Made by a program: the position numbers and the translations under genes
From: Planctomycetota bacterium
GTDB lineage: Bacteria; Planctomycetota; PUPC01; JACPCR01
Length of the DNA: 8,164 nt
Assembly (NCBI GenBank): GCA_030740295.1
Contig: JASLXP010000615.1
Location: 1-8,164 of the forward strand
Direction of reading: 5' to 3'
Notes under the pieces: model-generated
The model's database searches: none
Seen by the model: only the letters and a program-made list of their open reading frames with translations
Told to the model about the DNA's origin: nothing
Shown: one piece after another, positions 7,051-8,164 of the stretch
Layout: every line of letters begins with the position of its first letter
Numbering within the stretch: the stretch's first letter is position 1

Positions 7051-8164
7051 TTACTGAGACTCCATCACCGTAGTCGGCTGTGCCGCAACATCTCTGCTGA
7101 GGAACTGATAGCCGATCCATGCCGATGTAGCCATAAACAGACATAGGAGGAAGATATGAATACCCATTCCCTGAAAGCCAGGCAATGTCACCCCCAGGAC
7201 ATCCACGGAAACCGGCGCCCATCCCTTAAACAGCAACATCCCGAGGAAAGGGCCGATGGCGCCGCGCACGCCCGTCAATGTCACATGCACACCCATGTAG
7301 CCGGCCACCTGATGATCCTGTGTAAAGTCATTATGCCCGAGGTTCCAGGCGAGCAGCGTGCCCGCCCGGCCCACTCCCTGGATTATTCTGGCCAGAATGA
7401 TTAGCGGCCACAGCATGGTCAGCATCCCAAGCCAGAGAACGAAGTGATCGGACATCAGCACGAAGCTCTGCAAAACTCTGAATCTTGTAATGTGCACTCT
7501 GTCCAGATAGCGCGCCCACAGCGGAAGGATGATGGTCCCTACCAGCCGCGGAATTGCGGCTGTGAGTGCAATCGACGCCATGTAGGCCAAGGACAATCCC
7601 CTGGTGAGGTCCGCTACCAGATAGACCATCACCGTCATTGAGATCATGTTCGCGCTTCCCAGAATAAACTGGTGGATCATGTAACGCCGGAACAGGGGAT
7701 CGTCCCTGAGCACAGACCAGAATTCAGGACTGGCCCCATTCTTCTGTGCTTCCACATCCACTTCAGTTGTCTCTGGATCAGAAAGATCCTCGCCCCTTTC
7801 CGTTCGCAAAAGCCCAGCTTCGCCTCTCACCTGGATCCGGGAATAGGCAGATACACCAATCATGGCCACCAGAACACTGACAGGATAAATGACACGAAAA
7901 GCCTGCGGGTTCTGATCAAGAAGCGAGTAAGCCAGGAGCGGTATAGAGCCAACGATGATACTGTGAATGACAGTGAGCCTGCCGGTGATCGTTGCCCTGG
8001 CGTCACGAGGATAATTCATTCGCCAAATGGTGCTGCGGAGAGTGATGACCCCGCACATCAGGCAGCTCTGTGTGGCGATCAGGACAGTGAGCAAGAGGGC
8101 GCCGGTGGCATTCATCGGTAAGAAGGCGATCGATGCCACCGAAAGCAGCGACAAGATCTGGAGC
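7051..8164 (-). CDS. Major facilitator superfamily (MFS) transporter, C-terminal 370 residues
   Basis: The frame stays open to the right edge, so the start lies outside the window; a TTG at 8154 is an internal leucine codon, not a credible start. The visible part contains the end of one membrane helix and about nine further hydrophobic segments (residues counted from the edge): 22-42, 62-82, 90-108, 164-184, 190-214, 230-247, 249-265, 285-312 and 332-354. This fits MFS helices 3 to 12, so about two and a half helices are missing. Between helices 6 and 7 lies the long central loop (109-160), with an acidic stretch ERGEDLSDPETTEVDVE. A conserved-looking segment, LAWNLGHNDF followed by YMGVHVTLTGVRG, lies at 271-301. 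I recall similar sequences in unassigned MFS proteins of PVC bacteria, but not a substrate. The protein sits in the cytoplasmic membrane and is first in the visible operon. It probably imports a product made by the two exported proteins; export is also possible. Confidence 0.85.
   Translation of the reverse strand, partial: LQILSLLSVASIAFLPMNATGALLLTVLIATQSCLMCGVITLRSTIWRMNYPRDARATITGRLTVIHSIIVGSIPLLAYSLLDQNPQAFRVIYPVSVLVAMIGVSAYSRIQVRGEAGLLRTERGEDLSDPETTEVDVEAQKNGASPEFWSVLRDDPLFRRYMIHQFILGSANMISMTVMVYLVADLTRGLSLAYMASIALTAAIPRLVGTIILPLWARYLDRVHITRFRVLQSFVLMSDHFVLWLGMLTMLWPLIILARIIQGVGRAGTLLAWNLGHNDFTQDHQVAGYMGVHVTLTGVRGAIGPFLGMLLFKGWAPVSVDVLGVTLPGFQGMGIHIFLLCLFMATSAWIGYQFLSRDVAAQPTTVMESQ

Noticed and set aside
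7043..7052. AATCCGGATT palindrome overlapping the transporter stop codon
   Set aside because: Ten bases with no loop cannot form a useful hairpin, and palindromes of this size occur by chance. There is no supporting context.
8152..8154. TTG as the start of the MFS gene
   Set aside because: The frame continues without a stop to the window edge, and starting there would remove helices 1, 2 and most of 3. The gene is simply cut by the edge.

Overview
The window is a compact block of four genes, all on the minus strand, with no RNA gene, CRISPR array or transposase that I can see. In order of transcription (right to left) they are: a major facilitator transporter cut off by the right edge; a secreted 705-residue beta-propeller protein; a secreted 1452-residue multidomain protein with a GH42-like (beta-galactosidase-type) barrel; and the first 131 codons of a uroporphyrinogen-decarboxylase-family protein that runs off the left edge. 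The gaps are 41 nt, then an 11-nt overlap, then 149 nt. This looks like one operon, or two transcripts separated by the hairpin-forming repeat in the last gap.

The base composition (moderately GC-rich by eye), the very large secreted glycosidase-like protein, the exported PD40-type propeller, the URO-D paralogue beside sugar genes, and the intergenic array of 7-nt GATGCTG units all suggest an uncultured member of the PVC group (Planctomycetota, Verrucomicrobiota or Lentisphaerota). This is inference from gene style; there is no marker gene in the window.

Layout: 1-394 URO-D-like gene (partial). 395-543 intergenic, almost filled by a heptameric repeat (410-531) that can fold into a long imperfect hairpin. 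544-4902 GH42-like protein. 4892-7009 beta-propeller protein. 7010-7050 short spacer. 7051-8164 MFS transporter (partial).

Working model: the two exported proteins are made together through overlapping reading frames and bind or cleave a glycan or glycoside outside the cytoplasm, and the MFS protein imports a released product. The URO-D-like protein belongs to a family that includes corrinoid-dependent methyltransferases, so it could act on a methyl or methoxy group of the substrate, but this is speculative. The most interesting points are the GH42-like barrel, which keeps the acid/base region but seems to lack a glutamate at the usual nucleophile position; its two GATase-like domains flanking that barrel; the composite architecture of the propeller protein; and the heptad-repeat hairpin placed between the last two genes.
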